The notes beneath the pieces are model-generated. The model made no database searches and was not told the DNA's origin. It worked only from the letters and a program-made list of their open reading frames with translations. From JBFWWP01 sp050246115 (GTDB lineage Bacteria > Planctomycetota > UBA8108 > UBA1146 > JAJFFE01), in NCBI GenBank assembly GCA_050246115.1, contig JBFWWP010000011.1, forward strand, positions 91,284-155,283: a stretch of 64,000 nt of DNA. Reading direction: 5' to 3'. Positions 26,674-35,411 of this stretch are shown here, one piece after another. The translations under genes were made by a program, and so were the position numbers. Numbering within the stretch: position 1 is the first letter of the stretch; each line of letters opens with the position of its first letter.

Positions 26674-27464
26674 GGGCGTACTTGGATCTGTTGACCGCCA
26701 TTCGCGAGCGCGGCGTGCGCAAAGGCGATCGCACCGGGACCGGTACGCAGAGCATCTTCGGCCATCAGATGCGTTTCGACTTGTCCGCGGGCTTCCCGCT
26801 GGTGACGACCAAGAAGCTGCACCTTCCGTCCATCGTGCACGAGTTGCTTTGGTTCCTCCGCGGCGATTCGAATGTGGCCTACTTGCGGGCGAACGGGGTG
26901 TCTATCTGGGACGAGTGGGCTGACGAGCGCGGGGAACTGGGGCCGGTATACGGCGTCCAATGGCGCTCCTGGCCCGCGCCCGGCGGTGCACGTTGCGATC
27001 AGATTCGCGACGTGATCGAACGCATTCGGCGCGACCCGGATTCGCGCCGGCTGGTCGTGAGCGCTTGGAATGTCGCCGAGATCGACCGCATGGCGTTGCC
27101 ACCGTGTCACGTCTTGTTCCAGTTCTACGTCTCCCGCGGACGCCTCTCGTGTCAGCTTTACCAGCGCAGCGCGGACGCGTTCCTCGGCGTCCCGTTCAAC
27201 ATCGCCTCCTACGCGTTGCTCACTTGCATGGTGGCCCAGGTCACCGGCTTGGAGCCGGGGGAGTTCATTCACACGCTCGGGGACGCGCACCTCTATCTGA
27301 ACCATCTCGAGCAAGCCGAGGAACAGCTTCGCCGCGAGCCCTTTCCGGCTCCTCGACTGGTGTTGCCGCCCAAGGTGACCGACATCGATGAGTTCCGCGC
27401 CGAGCACATCGAGTTCCTCGATTACCGCTGTCACCCTGCGATCCGCGCGCCCATCTCGGTGTGA
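26670..27464 (+). CDS. thyA: Thymidylate synthase
   Basis: A 264-residue classical ThyA that methylates dUMP to dTMP using methylenetetrahydrofolate. It has GDRTGTGT and FPLVTTKK near the N-terminus, the catalytic cysteine in LPPCHVLFQF (about residue 146), the nucleotide-binding QLYQRSADAFLGVPFNIASYA and HTLGDAHLYLNH. The start overlaps psd; the stop overlaps a possible folA GTG start at 27461. It is the short E. coli-type form. Dihydrofolate made here is recycled by the next gene. Confidence 0.97.
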   Translation: MRAYLDLLTAIRERGVRKGDRTGTGTQSIFGHQMRFDLSAGFPLVTTKKLHLPSIVHELLWFLRGDSNVAYLRANGVSIWDEWADERGELGPVYGVQWRSWPAPGGARCDQIRDVIERIRRDPDSRRLVVSAWNVAEIDRMALPPCHVLFQFYVSRGRLSCQLYQRSADAFLGVPFNIASYALLTCMVAQVTGLEPGEFIHTLGDAHLYLNHLEQAEEQLRREPFPAPRLVLPPKVTDIDEFRAEHIEFLDYRCHPAIRAPISV

Positions 27465-27475
27465 CGGGAGTTCGC

Positions 27476-27979
27476 GTGCGCATCTCTCTCATCGTTGCCG
27501 TCGGAGCGCGTGGCGTGATCGGTCGCGACAACGGGCTGCCATGGCACCTCCCGGCGGATCTGCGTCGTTTTCGTGAACTTACCGTGGGGAAGCCCGTCGT
27601 CATGGGGCGGCGTACGTATGAGTCGATCGGTCGGCCGCTACCGAAACGCCGCAACATCGTCGTGTCGCGGACCCCAGGCTACGTCGCCGAGGGTTGCGAG
27701 ATGGCGCCATCGTTGCGCGCCGCTCTCGAGGCGGTTGCGTCGTGCGAAGAGGTCATGGTGATCGGGGGGGCGCGCCTGTACGCGGAGGCGCTGCCGCGCG
27801 CGGATCGCGTGTACTTGACCGAGGTAATGGGGGAGTTCGACGGCGACACCTACTTCCCCGAACTCGCAGTCGACGAGTGGATCGAAGTGGCGCGCGACGA
27901 GCGACCGGCGGACGCGGACAACGCGTTCGCGCTGGTCTTCCGTGTGCTCGAACGGGCCGAGCCCCGTCCGTCGGGTTGA
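27476..27979 (+). CDS. folA: Dihydrofolate reductase
   Basis: A 167-residue enzyme reducing dihydrofolate to tetrahydrofolate. It shows the N-terminal strand ISLIVAVGARGVIGRDNGLP, WHLPADLRRF (substrate-binding), VVMGRRTYESIGRPLPKRRN (NADPH-binding) and VIGGARLY. GTG 27476 has GGGAG five bases upstream and gives the usual N-terminus; GTG 27461, overlapping the thyA stop, would add five residues. Coupling with thyA is the common folate arrangement. Downstream lies a repeat-filled intergenic stretch. Confidence 0.95.
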   Translation: MRISLIVAVGARGVIGRDNGLPWHLPADLRRFRELTVGKPVVMGRRTYESIGRPLPKRRNIVVSRTPGYVAEGCEMAPSLRAALEAVASCEEVMVIGGARLYAEALPRADRVYLTEVMGEFDGDTYFPELAVDEWIEVARDERPADADNAFALVFRVLERAEPRPSG

Positions 27980-28005
27980 CGCCGACGGGTTGGGCCAGAT
28001 TCTCT

Positions 28006-28271
28006 CCAAGGCGCTTTCGAAAGCCGCCTCGTGGCTGCGGCCGATCCTGTTCCCCGTCTTCTTCCCCGCCCAACGCACCAACGCGACGCATACGCCCGAG
28101 CCCACGCCCTTCCGCAAGCCCCGGCGCGCCCTGGGATCCAAGAGGCTTTCGAAGAGCCGCCTCGTGCCTGCGGCCGATCCTGCTCCCTCTGTTCTTCCCC
28201 GCCCAACGCACCAACGCGACGCATACGCCCGAGCCCACGCCCTTCCGCAAGCCCCAGCGCGCCCTGGGAGC
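28006..28271 (+). repeat. Two tandem copies of a 133-bp repeat unit
   Basis: Two near-identical units, about 28006-28138 and 28139-28271, fill the space after folA. Each opens with a hairpin core around TTCGAA and continues through a long shared stretch beginning at 28061 and 28194. Parts of the unit recur at 1405-1500 and 50041-50105. This is tandem amplification of the intergenic repeat family. The segment shows no ribosome-binding site or protein-like codon pattern despite being open in several frames. Confidence 0.8.
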
Positions 28272-28297
28272 GCGGACAGCCTGTCCGCATCTTGGCC
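28258..28297 (+). repeat. Dispersed palindromic repeat, also at 63738-63777
   Basis: A roughly 37-bp sequence containing CGGACAGCCTGTCCG (palindromic) follows the tandem units. It recurs almost unchanged at 63738-63777 near the right end of the window. This marks it as an interspersed REP-like element. Confidence 0.7.
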
Positions 28298-28451
28298 TCG
28301 CGCCACGGAACCTCCGCATACCACCCGGGCCCACGCCTACCACCACCGTGGCGCGGCGAAGCCGCGTCCACTTCACCCACAAACGCTCGCCTTGGACGGT
28401 TACCGCGAGGCCGGTTTGGGGCTGCTCCCGAACGCGCTTGAATTCGGGCCT

Positions 28452-29333
28452 TTAACTTTTGGGTGGCTTGGAGAACGTGGCGTCGTCGGCGACGACGCCG
28501 ATGGCGATGGCCGTGACCGTGATCTCGAATGCGGACTTTCCGTCTCGGAGCTGGCGCACGGAGTGAGCGATCCGGGCGCCGTCGACCGTGCGGTAGTTCG
28601 TGTATTCGAAGGTCACCGAGAAGGGGCTGCCACCCCAGGGGTCGGGTGACACGTACGAGATCCGCACGGGGAGTCCGGTCTCGGGGTGGAAGGTGAAGCT
28701 GACTCGATCTCCAGGGGCTGGTGAGGCCGGGTTCGAGGTCTTCTTCACGAACGTGACTTGCGTGCCCAACGGTGTCGCCTTCGTCGCGCTGGGATCCGGT
28801 GGCGTGAGCTCAGCGGTATAGCCGAGGGCATCGTGCTCGGTGAGAATGACCTGCAGGATGTGGTCCATGCGCAGCGACTCGCGCGCGATCGCATCGAGTT
28901 CGGTCACCGTGCCGCTGGGATCGCGCTGCCAGTAAACCTTGCCGTCGGTACCCAGCGTGTGTTTGCGGCCCGCGAGGTCGCGTTCGAGGCGTCGCGCTCC
29001 GTCCGCGCGCGACACGATCTGGATCTGGGTCGTGATCGTCAGGCCTTCTTGCGGCGCCGTCGTCTTCACCTGGCACGTGAGCTGCGCGTTCATCGCTTTG
29101 CGGTACGCCTCGACACCGCCGAGTGCGGTGATCGCACGATTCACGGAGTCGGCGGCCGAATGGGTGGGACTCGGTGCCGATTGCGCTGAACCCGAGGCCG
29201 TCGCGAGCGTGAGTGCGAGGCCGGCGACGGCGAACCACGCCCACGGTGACCGGGTCCTGCGGGTGCCGAGGCGGGCTCTCCCCAGCGCGTAACCCCGAAG
29301 CTCCGCGCAGCGCCGATCGAACGTTCGTGGCAT
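28452..29333 (-). CDS. Exported protein of unknown function
   Basis: A 293-residue protein. ATG 29333 has GGAGGA five bases upstream. A long arginine-rich N-terminus precedes a signal peptide core (WAWFAVAGLALTLATASGSA, about residues 31-50). The mature part is predicted beta-rich, with ITTQIQIVSRADGARRLERD, KVYWQRDPSG and a C-terminal series of strands (SFTFHPETGLPVRISY), resembling LolA/outer-membrane lipoprotein-sorting-like folds found in many Planctomycetes secreted proteins. No catalytic motif is visible. It is monocistronic and diverges from the von Willebrand protein gene. Confidence 0.75.
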   Translation of the reverse strand: MPRTFDRRCAELRGYALGRARLGTRRTRSPWAWFAVAGLALTLATASGSAQSAPSPTHSAADSVNRAITALGGVEAYRKAMNAQLTCQVKTTAPQEGLTITTQIQIVSRADGARRLERDLAGRKHTLGTDGKVYWQRDPSGTVTELDAIARESLRMDHILQVILTEHDALGYTAELTPPDPSATKATPLGTQVTFVKKTSNPASPAPGDRVSFTFHPETGLPVRISYVSPDPWGGSPFSVTFEYTNYRTVDGARIAHSVRQLRDGKSAFEITVTAIAIGVVADDATFSKPPKS

Positions 29334-29603
29334 CCCTGTCCTCCCCTGGGCTCACCGATAGCCGGCGCGACCGAGTCGCCGCCGATCACCCTTGCGAAGT
29401 GCGTCAACAGTCCGCCGTTTCCGTGCACCCGCGCCCCCTCATGCTCACCGTGACCGGATTCGGTTTCCAGTCCGGTTCCGAACTCGCGACGTGCGGCCGC
29501 TCTTCTTTGGCGGGCTCGTTCTTGCGCCCGCGGCGTCTCGGCCCTGCGGTACGTCCCTTGCGAGGTAGTGGTACCTGCTGGCGGAGTCGCAAGAAAGGCG
29601 ACT

Positions 29604-30356
29604 ATGCCCCACCCGACCGCTCGGAAGCCGTGGAGCCACCGCGGAACTCGGCTCTTGGTCCTACTGATCAGCGTCGTGTCCGCGATCTCGAGTCTCTGGA
29701 TGCCTGTGAGTACCTCCGAGACGAACGCTCAACAAGGGGAGACGCGGGATCGTGCCCGGCGTGCGCTCGACCTTCCCGCCGGCTTCCGCGGTCAGGACCC
29801 GGAGGAGGAGGACGAGTCGGAGTCGATCGTGTTCTACGGCCAAGAGTTCGAAGCGGATGGCTTCTTCTGGTGCTTGGATACTTCAGGCAGCATGGCCGAA
29901 GGGGGGAAACTCGAGATCCTCAAGCAAGAAGTGACCCAGGCCATCAACTCCCTCAGTAGGCAAGCCGAATTCGGTTTGGTGTCGTTCAACTCCAGTACGC
30001 AGGTGTGGTCGCAACAACCGGTCGCGGCGACGGCGGACCGCAAGGCTGCCGGCAGCGCATGGGTGCAGAGTCTGGTTGCTGCCGGTTGGACGTGTCTGGC
30101 TCCGGCTGCCGTCCAAACGCTTCAGATCAGCAATCAGTGCCGGCGCGCGTCGAAGACCGTGTTGGTGGTCGGCGACGGTGTGCCGATCTGCAACGGCGTG
30201 GACACCCGCGACGCATGTCTCCTGGCTGTCGCTACCGCCAACTGGCAACGCACCCCGGTCAACACCCTCTACGTCGCGAACGACAACGACGGACAAGCCT
30301 TCATGCGCGCGCTTGCCGAGCAGAACGGGGGGCAGTTCGTGCACGTGGGTGGCTGA
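29604..30356 (+). CDS. von Willebrand factor type A domain protein, membrane-anchored or secreted
   Basis: A 250-residue protein. ATG 29604 has AAAGG upstream. Residues about 13-33 form a signal or anchor segment (LLVLLISVVSAISSLWMP). An acidic linker (EEEDESES) leads to a VWA domain with an intact metal-ion adhesion motif DTSGS (about residues 92-96), then LVVGDGVPICNG with a further MIDAS aspartate and two cysteines. Such small VWA proteins are common in Planctomycetes and may bind other surface proteins. The gene stands alone, followed by the MITE-bearing intergenic region. Confidence 0.82.
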   Translation: MPHPTARKPWSHRGTRLLVLLISVVSAISSLWMPVSTSETNAQQGETRDRARRALDLPAGFRGQDPEEEDESESIVFYGQEFEADGFFWCLDTSGSMAEGGKLEILKQEVTQAINSLSRQAEFGLVSFNSSTQVWSQQPVAATADRKAAGSAWVQSLVAAGWTCLAPAAVQTLQISNQCRRASKTVLVVGDGVPICNGVDTRDACLLAVATANWQRTPVNTLYVANDNDGQAFMRALAEQNGGQFVHVGG

Positions 30357-30771
30357 CCCCCTGCCCCACATCGAGCGCGCACCACGCTTGGTGTGGGGCT
30401 CGAGTCGTTTGTGAACGCGCTTGATTTGGGACTAGTGCCTTGTCAGGTAACCTTCGCCGCGATGGTCGAGGCAACTTGGTTCAGATTCGTTCGCTGGGAA
30501 GGGTTCGGATCCGGAGGCGTATTGGTGGATCCGTTGAGGAATCCGGAGCCTTCCCAGCGAACGGAGATGGGCCGAGGCAGCCCGGCCCACGGGGTCAAGG
30601 TTGCCTGACACGGCACTAGCCCGCATGATTCGTGGCGCTCGGCTGCGGAGGACCGAAGTCAAGTGGGTGAAGTTATTCTCGGGCGACTCCTAGGCTCGGG
30701 TCGCGCGGCGTTTGCTCGAGCGGTTCGACGCACTCGCTGACCGGGCGGCGCGCACTCTTGGCGGTCGGGTC
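30357..30771. other. Intergenic region holding the MITE-like element
   Basis: This 415-bp non-coding stretch lies between two convergent genes. The sequence before the element (gaacgcgcttgat, about 30412) resembles the tail of the dispersed repeat family near 1531 and 28430. The rest is occupied by the MITE-like element and unremarkable sequence. Confidence 0.5.
30435..30616. mobile_element. MITE-like element, 182 bp, TA target duplication
   Basis: The element is flanked by TA on both sides. Its ends form a 20-bp terminal inverted repeat with 18 matches: GTGCCTTGTCAGGTAACCTT at the left, and GTGCCGTGTCAGGCAACCTT read from the right. Inside is a perfect 15-bp inverted repeat (30488-30502 and 30549-30563). 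It has no coding capacity. TA duplication is typical of IS630/Tc1-type transposition, so an IS630-family transposase is the likely mobilising enzyme. Confidence 0.75.
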
Positions 30772-32730
30772 TTACTTGCCGTACTTGTCCGTCTGCGCCT
30801 TGCGGGCGCTGGCGACGATCTCTTTCTGCTTGGCCCGGTTGCGGAAGGGTGCGAACTCCTGCGCGAGTTGCTCGAACCCGGCTGGATCGAGCTCGGCGAT
30901 CTGTTTGTAGGTGAGGATCCCGCGTTCGTTGAGGCGCTTCTCGAGCGCGGGTCCGATGCCCTTGACCAGTTTCAGGTCATCGGGTTCGGGCGGCTGGAGA
31001 ATCAACTCGAGCTGTGTGTCCTCGACGGGCTGCTTTGGAGACGCGGGGGCTCGTTTGCTCTTTGGCTTTTTGGTCGCTGACACTTCCGCTGCGGGTTCGT
31101 CGGCGAGCTCGCGCCGGGCCGCCGCGGGCGGCGGATCCGCGGGCACTGCCGTCGGCTCCGGTGTTGGGTCGTGCGCGGGCGAGTCGTCTTCGGTCGGTCG
31201 CATGAGCTCGAACATGCGGCGCCGAAACTCCTCGATCTGCGCTTCCTTCGCCTCCAGTTCCTCGAGGTGCTTGGACTCGGAGGCCCGCGTCGAGCGGTGC
31301 TCGTCCTCCAGGCTCGCGAGTTGATCCTGGAGCATCGCAATCTTCGCCTCGAGGGTCTCGACGCGGTCGAAGTCGCTCGACTCCCGCTCGAGACGTTCTT
31401 CCTCGGCGCGGGCCATCCGCGCCTCGACGTCCGCGGCTTGGAGTTCGAGCTCCTCGATGCGGGCGGCCTGCTGTTCGACGAGTTCGTCGCTGCGTTCGCG
31501 CTCGGCGTTGCGCTCCTTCTCGAGTGCCTCGAGCTGCTGCTCCAGGTCGCCGATCTGCCGCTCCTGCTCCTCGATGCGCGGCTGCGCTTGGCGGAGGGCG
31601 TCGCCGTGGGCCTGGGCCTTCTGCACCTGCTCTTCGAGGGAACGAGCCCGTGCCGACGACTCTTGCTCCAGGTGCTGGATCTGACCCTCGAGCTCGGCAA
31701 TGCGTTGCTCGAGCTTCGCAGCCCGGGCTTCGGCCTCGCTCCTGGCCTTGGCGTTCGCCACGGCCTCGGCGGCACGCGCCACCGCCTCCTCCGCGCGCGA
31801 CACGACCTCGGCCTCGAGCTCCGTGCGACGGTGCTCGAGCGCGCTCGCGGCTTCGGCGCGTTCATGGGCGAGCCGCCGGATCTCCTCGAGTTGTTCGTCG
31901 CTGCCGGCCAGTTCCGCGAGCCGCGCTTCGAGCCCACGGGCTTCCTCGCGAAGCTCCGCAAGTTCATCCTCACGCTGCGTCGCCCGCGTGCGCGCTTCCT
32001 CGAGTTCTCGGGTGAGCGCTCCCAAGCGCAGCTCTGTCTGCTTCGCCGCCTCGGCGCCGGCTCGTTCTTGCTCTTGCAGCTGTTCGAGAAGCGCCTCGAG
32101 TTCCTGATCGCTCGCCCGCGCGGACGCCGCCGCCTTGGCCTCGGCGAGGGCCAAGCGCTGCTCCAGCTCTGCGCTACGCGTCTGTTGCTGCGTGTGCGTT
32201 TGGGAGATCGTTTCCAAGTCCCGACGCAGATTCGTCAGCTCCACGTTCTCGGCTTGGACCGTGCGCAGTTGCTGCTCGAGGCCAGACAATCGCTCATCGC
32301 GCTCGATGAGGTCTTCTTCCGCGGCGCCCAACTCGGCGGTCAAACGGGCGACCTCGAGTGAGTGTGCGCTCAGGTCGTCGCGTTCCTGTTCCAGTTCGGT
32401 GCAGCGCAGTTCGGCCGTGGCGCGCCCTTGCTGCTCGTGCTCGAGCTCGGTTCGTAGCGCCTGCACCTGCTGTTCGAGCTTGTGGAGGTTGCCGCGGTCG
32501 CCGTGGCTGCCCTTGCGGAGTTTCTCGAGTTCACGCGTGGACTGGGCCAGGCTCTCGCGTGCGGTCGCCGCTTCCTCTTGCAGCAGTTCGAGGCTCGCAT
32601 CGGATCGTTCCTGGAGATCGCCGAGCGCTCGCTCCAGGTTCTCGGCGCGATCACGCTCGAGTCGGCCGCCGCCCCACCAACCTGCGATGACACCCGCCAG
32701 GGCCATGAGCCCGTTGATGATCAGATCCAT
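30772..32730 (-). CDS. Membrane-anchored coiled-coil protein with C-terminal helix-hairpin-helix domain
   Basis: A 652-residue protein. ATG 32730 is chosen because GGAG lies five bases upstream; the GTG at 32736 overlaps that site. Residues about 5-23 form one TM helix (LIINGLMALAGVIAGWW). Residues about 25-500 are almost unbroken coiled coil rich in E, L, R and A. A Pro/Ala-rich linker follows. The last 60 residues form a helix-hairpin-helix domain (LVKGIGPALEKRLNERGI), of the kind found in DUF4332 and flap-endonuclease-like DNA-binding or protein-docking proteins. The design suggests linking a nucleic acid or protein complex to the membrane. The exact role is unknown. Confidence 0.82.
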   Translation of the reverse strand: MDLIINGLMALAGVIAGWWGGGRLERDRAENLERALGDLQERSDASLELLQEEAATARESLAQSTRELEKLRKGSHGDRGNLHKLEQQVQALRTELEHEQQGRATAELRCTELEQERDDLSAHSLEVARLTAELGAAEEDLIERDERLSGLEQQLRTVQAENVELTNLRRDLETISQTHTQQQTRSAELEQRLALAEAKAAASARASDQELEALLEQLQEQERAGAEAAKQTELRLGALTRELEEARTRATQREDELAELREEARGLEARLAELAGSDEQLEEIRRLAHERAEAASALEHRRTELEAEVVSRAEEAVARAAEAVANAKARSEAEARAAKLEQRIAELEGQIQHLEQESSARARSLEEQVQKAQAHGDALRQAQPRIEEQERQIGDLEQQLEALEKERNAERERSDELVEQQAARIEELELQAADVEARMARAEEERLERESSDFDRVETLEAKIAMLQDQLASLEDEHRSTRASESKHLEELEAKEAQIEEFRRRMFELMRPTEDDSPAHDPTPEPTAVPADPPPAAARRELADEPAAEVSATKKPKSKRAPASPKQPVEDTQLELILQPPEPDDLKLVKGIGPALEKRLNERGILTYKQIAELDPAGFEQLAQEFAPFRNRAKQKEIVASARKAQTDKYGK

Positions 32731-33117
32731 CGGCACTCCATCGCTGCAATCGCCCCTTCGGCGGACTCACGGGCACACTGGGTTGCAACGCGCGCGCAAG
32801 GAACCCGTGGCCCCAGCGATTCTCGCACGTCGGGTCAGCGTCCGTGGCGACGATGGGGCACCCCTGCATAGCGAAAGGGCTACCCGGATGCAAGCCGGGC
32901 GGGGCGGGGCTGGGGTCGGAACGGGTGTGGCGGGGAGGGGACGGGACGGGGTGGCGAACGGGGGAAGAGGATCCGCGCTCCACCCGCACTCCGCGACCAC
33001 CGATCCCGTCGGAACTCGGAGCGCGACACCTCTCCCGATGGCACGCGATGGTCGTGCGACGCGGATACGACCGGCCTGCCCGCGTCCGCCCCTTCCGCAC
33101 CTCGGGAGGCCTGCTGT
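32731..33117. other. Intergenic region with a G-run tract
   Basis: No gene is supported in these 387 bp. From about 32897 to 32965 the plus strand carries at least eight runs of three or more guanines, a sequence that could form G-quadruplexes. The tract lies 170-240 bp upstream of the minus-strand coiled-coil gene. Confidence 0.5.
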
Positions 33118-33735
33118 CTATGCGGGGCGTGCGGCCTTCGATGCCTCGTGTCCGGCGGGGTCGCAAGACACCTCCGTGTCGGCGTCCGCGATGAGCGCTT
33201 CAAGAAACTTCCCGGTGTCCGGCAGCAGAACCTTCGCGTGGTGCCGGTGGCCCCAGGGCAGGCGCGCGCAACCGGGCCACCGAAGCACGACACCGGCCGT
33301 GCCCGCGTCGTAGATCACATCGATCTGCAGCTCGAGCGGGTCGTCCGGGTTCTGCCGGATGGTCGCGGCCGCGGGCGCCAAGGCCACTTCTCCCCGGCTG
33401 ACGCTCACGACCCGGGCGACGAGTTCGGCGCGGGCGTCCAGGTTCATCTCGGCGGTGGTTGGAGTGACCCCGAGAGCGGCGGCGTCATGCTCAGCCAGTA
33501 CGAGCGTGCCGCGCAGGCGGCCCCGGTCGAGCCGCCACGTCGAGCTACTGATTCCGGGGTCGTGCGCCCAGGACGGCGTCGCGCCGAGACTCCCCCAGAG
33601 AACGAGCGAGAGGAGCGCCCGGGTGAGCGCGCGCTGGTGATCGACGTGACCCCCGGTCGTCCGGGGTGTCGCCGCGGGCCCGCGGCCTGGGTACGCGGAG
33701 TCACGGTTCGTGTGCGGAGCATGACTGCGACCCAT
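33118..33735 (-). CDS. Secreted protein related to the N-terminal domain of HupE/UreJ-like proteins
   Basis: A 205-residue exported protein. The start is uncertain; ATG 33735 gives 33 basic residues before the signal peptide (ALTRALLSLVLWGSLGATPSWA). The mature protein begins AHDPGISSSTWRLDRGRL, reminiscent of the periplasmic N-terminal domain in HupE/UreJ-family proteins, but no membrane part follows. It ends with an acidic segment containing one cysteine. It is the third gene of the TPR-DUF4331 operon, 22 bp after the DUF4331 stop. Function unknown. Confidence 0.7.
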   Translation of the reverse strand: MGRSHAPHTNRDSAYPGRGPAATPRTTGGHVDHQRALTRALLSLVLWGSLGATPSWAHDPGISSSTWRLDRGRLRGTLVLAEHDAAALGVTPTTAEMNLDARAELVARVVSVSRGEVALAPAAATIRQNPDDPLELQIDVIYDAGTAGVVLRWPGCARLPWGHRHHAKVLLPDTGKFLEALIADADTEVSCDPAGHEASKAARPA

Positions 33736-33757
33736 GCCGGGGCCTCGCTTTCACTGA

Positions 33758-35302
33758 TCACGGGTGAGCGTGGTTGCGGCCGTTCTGCGGCGTGCTCTCG
33801 TACGGGAACGTTCTGCTGTAGACCGCGTCGTTGGCCGACACGCCGTCGCCGGGCGGGAACAGCACGATCACCGGCGGTGTCACACGGAGGTCACTGAGAA
33901 TCGCGTCGACCGCGATGTCGACGACATCGTCGCCGAAGCGGCGACCGTTGGGCCAGCCCCCGGGAATCAGTCCGCCGTTCTGGAAGGGATCTTGAATCGT
34001 ACTCTGCAGAACGTCACCCCCGAAGATGCCGAGTCGCGAGAAGCCCAAGTCGTCCGGATTCGTCGGATGCGACGGGCCACCTCCCGCGAGCCGTGCCGCC
34101 GGTGTCGACAGATCGACGCGTAAGAGGTCGGGAATGAAGATGCTGGCCAAGTCCGTACGGTTCATGGCAATTCCCGGGCTCGCTCCACCGAGTAGGATCG
34201 CATTGATGAGCGCGCCGAGTTCGGGCTGGAGTGCGTACTGAGAGAAGTTCGCGGCATCCGTCGTGGGTAGGCTGCGATTGTAGAGATCCTTGTCGACGAC
34301 AGCCACGAGCCCCTCGCAGAACAGCGGGTTGCCCTGCCGGCCGACTTGGGTCCAGACCGGTTCGCACTCCGAGAGCGGCCGCGGCCCGTTGCCGAACAGG
34401 TAATCCAGGAGGAACACGGCGTCCGAAACGTCGGTTGTCTGATCGCCGTTGAAGTCGCCGGTGGGACGAACGACCTGCAGGCTCTGACGACTGGTGGTGG
34501 CGTACACACCCAAGACTTGTTGATCCCCTCCGAGCTCGGCCACCGGAATCGACAGCGCCAACAGGTGGATGTTGAAGCCGCCTTGAGAGTCGCGGCCGGG
34601 GTCGCGCAGCTGGAGCAGGTCGAAGATCGACTGGATGTCACCAAAGAACCCGTCGTCGCGCTGGCCCGCAAACGCCTGCACTCCCGACGCGAGGTTGGCG
34701 ATGGTTTGTTGAGTGTAGGGATCCAGGCTGCTGGCGTTGGCTGCACCCGGTTTGGCCGGGTTCTCACCGTCGTTTCCTTGGTTGTACAGCGGCGTCGCGA
34801 TTCCCTGGTTGTTGGGGGGCACGAGGCCCGTCCCGAGCACGGTCTCGACACCCGTCACGGCGTCGATGCGGGTGACCGTGTACGTTTGCACCAGATTCTG
34901 ATTGGCGTCGCCAACCATCATCACGGGACCGAGGTACGACTGCAGGATCGTGTTCTCGTTGCGGAACGTCGTGTCGAACTCGAAGCGATACGTGAGGTCG
35001 CGTTCGCCCGTAGCCACGTTGTTGCCGAGCGCCAGGTGGATCTCGTAGCGGACTTGGTCATCGAAATTGTACTTGTTGGGGCCGATCCCAGGCTCCTGAT
35101 GCGGGTAGACGCCGAGCGCAAGGAAAACGCGTTTCGTGGCTCCGCTCCCGGTGACGAATGCGTACACGTCCGTGGTGTTCGCGGCCGGATCGAGGGTGAC
35201 GAGGGGTGCGTCCATGTGACTCGACGCAAGGGCAAGCCGTGCGCTCGAGGCCAAGAGGCCCGCGAGCACGACGACGCAGATGGAGCGAGCAGTCAGGTTC
35301 AC
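33758..35302 (-). CDS. DUF4331 family secreted protein with an embedded dockerin-like repeat
   Basis: A 514-residue exported protein. GTG 35302 has AAAGG seven bases upstream; residues 1-26 are a signal peptide. The mature protein starts SSHMDAPLVTLDPAANTTDVYAF, the hallmark of DUF4331. In the middle (about residues 287-312) an EF-hand/dockerin-like segment, GDFNGDQTTDVSDAVFLLDY, interrupts the domain. The C-terminal part resumes with DLGFSRLGIFGGDVL and ends in a histidine pair. DUF4331 proteins are often encoded beside ECF sigma factors and TPR proteins; that arrangement is seen here. No biochemical role is established. Confidence 0.88.
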   Translation of the reverse strand: MNLTARSICVVVLAGLLASSARLALASSHMDAPLVTLDPAANTTDVYAFVTGSGATKRVFLALGVYPHQEPGIGPNKYNFDDQVRYEIHLALGNNVATGERDLTYRFEFDTTFRNENTILQSYLGPVMMVGDANQNLVQTYTVTRIDAVTGVETVLGTGLVPPNNQGIATPLYNQGNDGENPAKPGAANASSLDPYTQQTIANLASGVQAFAGQRDDGFFGDIQSIFDLLQLRDPGRDSQGGFNIHLLALSIPVAELGGDQQVLGVYATTSRQSLQVVRPTGDFNGDQTTDVSDAVFLLDYLFGNGPRPLSECEPVWTQVGRQGNPLFCEGLVAVVDKDLYNRSLPTTDAANFSQYALQPELGALINAILLGGASPGIAMNRTDLASIFIPDLLRVDLSTPAARLAGGGPSHPTNPDDLGFSRLGIFGGDVLQSTIQDPFQNGGLIPGGWPNGRRFGDDVVDIAVDAILSDLRVTPPVIVLFPPGDGVSANDAVYSRTFPYESTPQNGRNHAHP

Positions 35303-35411
35303 AGTAGGCCTTTCGGCTGGGTTGGTCGTTTGCCCCTGCGACGCGGCGCCGCGTGGGTTTCCTATCCGTTCGTGGTTCGATCGTTCGGGCCGCCGTCAGG
35401 TCTGCGATGCG

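Noticed and set aside
28006..28271. CRISPR-like direct repeats
   Set aside because: Only two long (133-bp) tandem units without spacers; no cas genes nearby.
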